Of a stretch of 6,712 nucleotides of DNA, positions 5,670-6,712 are shown piece after piece. The DNA is from RGIG1934 sp964492545 (GTDB lineage: Bacteria; Bacillota; Clostridia; Lachnospirales; Lachnospiraceae): assembly GCA_964492545.1 (NCBI GenBank), contig CAZBKO010000112.1, positions 1 to 6,712 of the forward strand, written 5' to 3'. Numbering within the stretch: position 1 is the stretch's first letter; each line of letters starts with the position of its first letter. The notes below the pieces were generated by a model. The model was not told the origin of the DNA. It did not search any database and saw only the letters and a program-made list of their open reading frames with translations. Position numbers and translations under genes: made by a program.

Positions 5670-5698
5670 ATTATATAATATGTTTTATATAAATGCAA
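5670..5698 (-). promoter_or_regulatory. Promoter of tRNA-Lys copy 1
   Basis: A -35 TTGCAT (5693-5698) and a -10 TATAAT (5670-5675) are separated by exactly 17 nt. The same boxes and spacing precede tRNA copy 2. The leader to the mature tRNA 5' end is about 20-25 nt. Confidence 0.88.
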
Positions 5699-5745
5699 GC
5701 ACTTTTTTACATTTTTTTCACAAAAATTTATTATAATGTTTCACA

Positions 5746-6441
5746 CTAATCTTTATCAGTTATCATATCCTTTTTTCTCTCTTTAAATGCGTCTACTAGT
5801 AAAAAGACGAATGCACACATCAGTATTATAGAAGAGAACCAAATTGCTCTTGTATTTATCAGGTTAACAAGCTCATTTCCAATTACAGCACCTATAACAA
5901 ACACTCCAATTATTCCGTAATATAGCAAACCTTTTCTAAAAGAGCTTCTATCCTTCGTATTCCAAAAATCACATATATTCTGAGTAGCACTTCGAAGATT
6001 ACCAATACACATCGTTGTTGCAATGCCATTTCCATGAATTTTTCTGAAGCTTTCCACCTGTATTCCACATGCAAATGATGTTAGGCTGTTTGCCAAAAGA
6101 TTCAGGCTATATGGTAGGAACCCAACTGTAACAAGGGCTATAGCCTCTATAATTAATGCCAGCTGTCTCCATTTCAGTATACCAATATGATGAAACTTCA
6201 TTCTCGCTATGTCTGCAACTGCAATACCTGCCACAAACAATAACACCGGACATAAATACCTAAGTGCTGTGCTCCATTTTCCCTGAGAAATATTAACACC
6301 CATCAACAACATATTACCAGTCTGTGCATTGGCAAACACCTGGCCCCTACACATATATGAGTACGCATCCATCAAGCCACCCGATAATGCCAATAAAACA
6401 CCAATTTCTAAAGACTCCCATTTACTTACTGTTCTATTCAT
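5746..6441 (-). CDS. yoaK: YoaK/DUF1275 family integral membrane protein
   Basis: This complete protein of 231 residues belongs to the DUF1275 (YoaK) family, whose molecular function is not established; members are small inner-membrane proteins. The family signature is clear at residues 20-43 (SGGLMDAYSYMCRGQVFANA, then QTGN). A second conserved stretch lies at about 124-153 (CGIQVESFRKIHGNGIATTM, then CIGNLRSATQN). About six hydrophobic segments are visible (10-30, 61-80, 93-110, 112-130, 168-188, 197-217), and the C-terminus is charged (FKERKKDMITDKD). The start at 6439-6441 has AAAGGA 9 nt upstream. The gene stands between two identical tRNA-Lys genes in the same orientation. Only 68 nt separate it from the upstream tRNA, and I see no good promoter in them, so transcription may come by read-through. 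The 45 bases after the stop are AT-rich with no convincing terminator. Confidence 0.92.
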   Translation of the reverse strand: MNRTVSKWESLEIGVLLALSGGLMDAYSYMCRGQVFANAQTGNMLLMGVNISQGKWSTALRYLCPVLLFVAGIAVADIARMKFHHIGILKWRQLALIIEAIALVTVGFLPYSLNLLANSLTSFACGIQVESFRKIHGNGIATTMCIGNLRSATQNICDFWNTKDRSSFRKGLLYYGIIGVFVIGAVIGNELVNLINTRAIWFSSIILMCAFVFLLVDAFKERKKDMITDKD

Positions 6442-6450
6442 TAGTCATCA

Positions 6451-6456
6451 TCCTTT
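6451..6456 (-). promoter_or_regulatory. Ribosome binding site of yoaK
   Basis: AAAGGA lies 9 nt before the ATG at 6439-6441. It supports this start over later methionines, which fall inside the conserved first membrane segment. Confidence 0.65.
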
Positions 6457-6470
6457 CAATCTACAACAAA

Positions 6471-6502
6471 ATACCGGAATCAATCCACATTGAAACCGGT
6501 AT
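6471..6502 (-). terminator. Terminator-like hairpin between tRNA-Lys copy 2 and yoaK
   Basis: ATACCGG (6496-6502 on the minus strand) pairs with CCGGTAT (6471-6477). After a 2x2 internal loop, TCAAT/ATTGA extends the stem, with a GTGG tetraloop. The following U run is broken (TTTTGTTG), so termination may be partial, consistent with read-through into yoaK. Confidence 0.65.
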
Positions 6503-6509
6503 ACTTTAG

Positions 6510-6582
6510 TGCGCCTCCAGGGATTCGAACCCTGCACACCCTGATTAAGAGTCAGGTGCTCTACCAAATGAGCTAGAAGCGC
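6510..6582 (-). tRNA. tRNA-Lys(CTT), copy 2
   Basis: The sequence and cloverleaf are the same as in copy 1 (73 nt, anticodon loop CTCTTAA, discriminator A). CCA is not encoded; CTA follows. It lies upstream of yoaK on the same strand and has its own promoter. Confidence 0.97.
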
Positions 6583-6610
6583 ATATATTAAGTTGTGACA
6601 AGCAAGTAGT

Positions 6611-6639
6611 ATTATACACCTATAAAAAAATAAATGCAA
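6611..6639 (-). promoter_or_regulatory. Promoter of tRNA-Lys copy 2
   Basis: TTGCAT (6634-6639) and TATAAT (6611-6616) are 17 nt apart, as at copy 1. This is the only clear promoter upstream of yoaK in the window. The remaining 6640-6712 is AT-rich with a short dyad (AATTCA/TGAATT) but no gene. Confidence 0.88.
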
Positions 6640-6712
6640 GCTTTTTTTTCATTAATTCAAATTATGAATTTAGTTGATTTTACAGTTAACATACTATAGA
6701 ATTAATTGTAGC

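Larger units (their letters stand above)
5569..5700 (-). repeat. Direct repeat unit: tRNA-Lys plus promoter (partner at 6510-6641)
   Basis: The two tRNA genes are identical. Similarity continues upstream through the leader (AACTTAATA), the -10 region (TATAATACT, then CTTGC after one differing base) and the -35 region (GCTTGCATTTAT), while the spacer between the boxes has diverged. The downstream terminators do not resemble each other. This indicates an old duplication of tRNA plus promoter, with the two units in the same orientation 941 bp apart. Confidence 0.85.

Noticed and set aside
5462..5698. Minus-strand ORF of 78 codons containing ALLAHLVEHLTLNQGVQGSN
   Set aside because: This is a spurious translation of tRNA-Lys copy 1 and its promoter; the same peptide recurs from copy 2.
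6448..6639. Minus-strand ORF of 63 codons upstream of yoaK
   Set aside because: It is a spurious translation of tRNA-Lys copy 2; the peptide shared with the other copy is due to the tRNA sequence, not a protein family.
6654..6670. Short dyad AATTCA/TGAATT near the window end
   Set aside because: It is a 6-bp AT-rich inverted repeat that is easily expected by chance in such DNA, with no promoter or gene attached to it in the window.

Overview
The window looks like chromosome from a low-GC anaerobic Firmicute, most likely a gut or rumen Lachnospiraceae. That placement rests on the AT-rich coding style, an AgrC/AgrA-type LytTR two-component pair, a hydrogenase-domain chemosensor, TTGCAT/TATAAT promoters, tRNAs without an encoded CCA, and a polymorphic-toxin remnant. 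It was made from gene content by memory, without a database search.

Positions 1-1390 (minus strand) are debris of an accessory region. In transcription order there is the C-terminal part of an AlbA_2/HATPase_c_4 (RecG-like) putative regulator, then a short chimeric ORF. The chimera has about 26 residues resembling the start of an N-6 DNA methylase, fused to the tail of a Hint domain and a C-terminal toxin module that itself appears internally shortened. A small ORF follows at the place where an immunity gene is expected. Positions 1391-3368 (plus strand) hold a LytTR response regulator without its N-terminus, then an apparently intact AgrC-like GHKL histidine kinase, ending at a strong hairpin that can serve both strands. 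One deletion between two divergent genes would explain why the regulator and the AlbA_2 gene both lack their 5' ends at the same point.

Positions 3490-5430 (minus strand) hold one long frame for a cytosolic sensor: ferredoxin, [FeFe]-hydrogenase-like H-cluster domain, 4Fe-4S (FeS) domain, coiled coil, and methyl-accepting chemotaxis signalling domain. It is cut by two in-frame stops, TAG at codon 102 and TAA at codon 471, with no frameshift. The L1 motif lacks the cysteine used for proton transfer in catalytic hydrogenases, which fits a sensory role.

Positions 5518-6639 (minus strand) hold two identical tRNA-Lys(CTT) genes with matching promoters, 941 bp apart. A complete YoaK/DUF1275 membrane protein gene lies between them. 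It has no obvious promoter of its own and may be reached by read-through from the upstream tRNA.

The main story is decay. Three apparent deletions and two nonsense codons fall in the first 5.4 kb, whereas the tRNA/yoaK block is intact. I did not find a convincing new intact system. The most notable items are the methylase-Hint-toxin chimera, the interrupted hydrogenase chemoreceptor, and the tRNA-bracketed yoaK.
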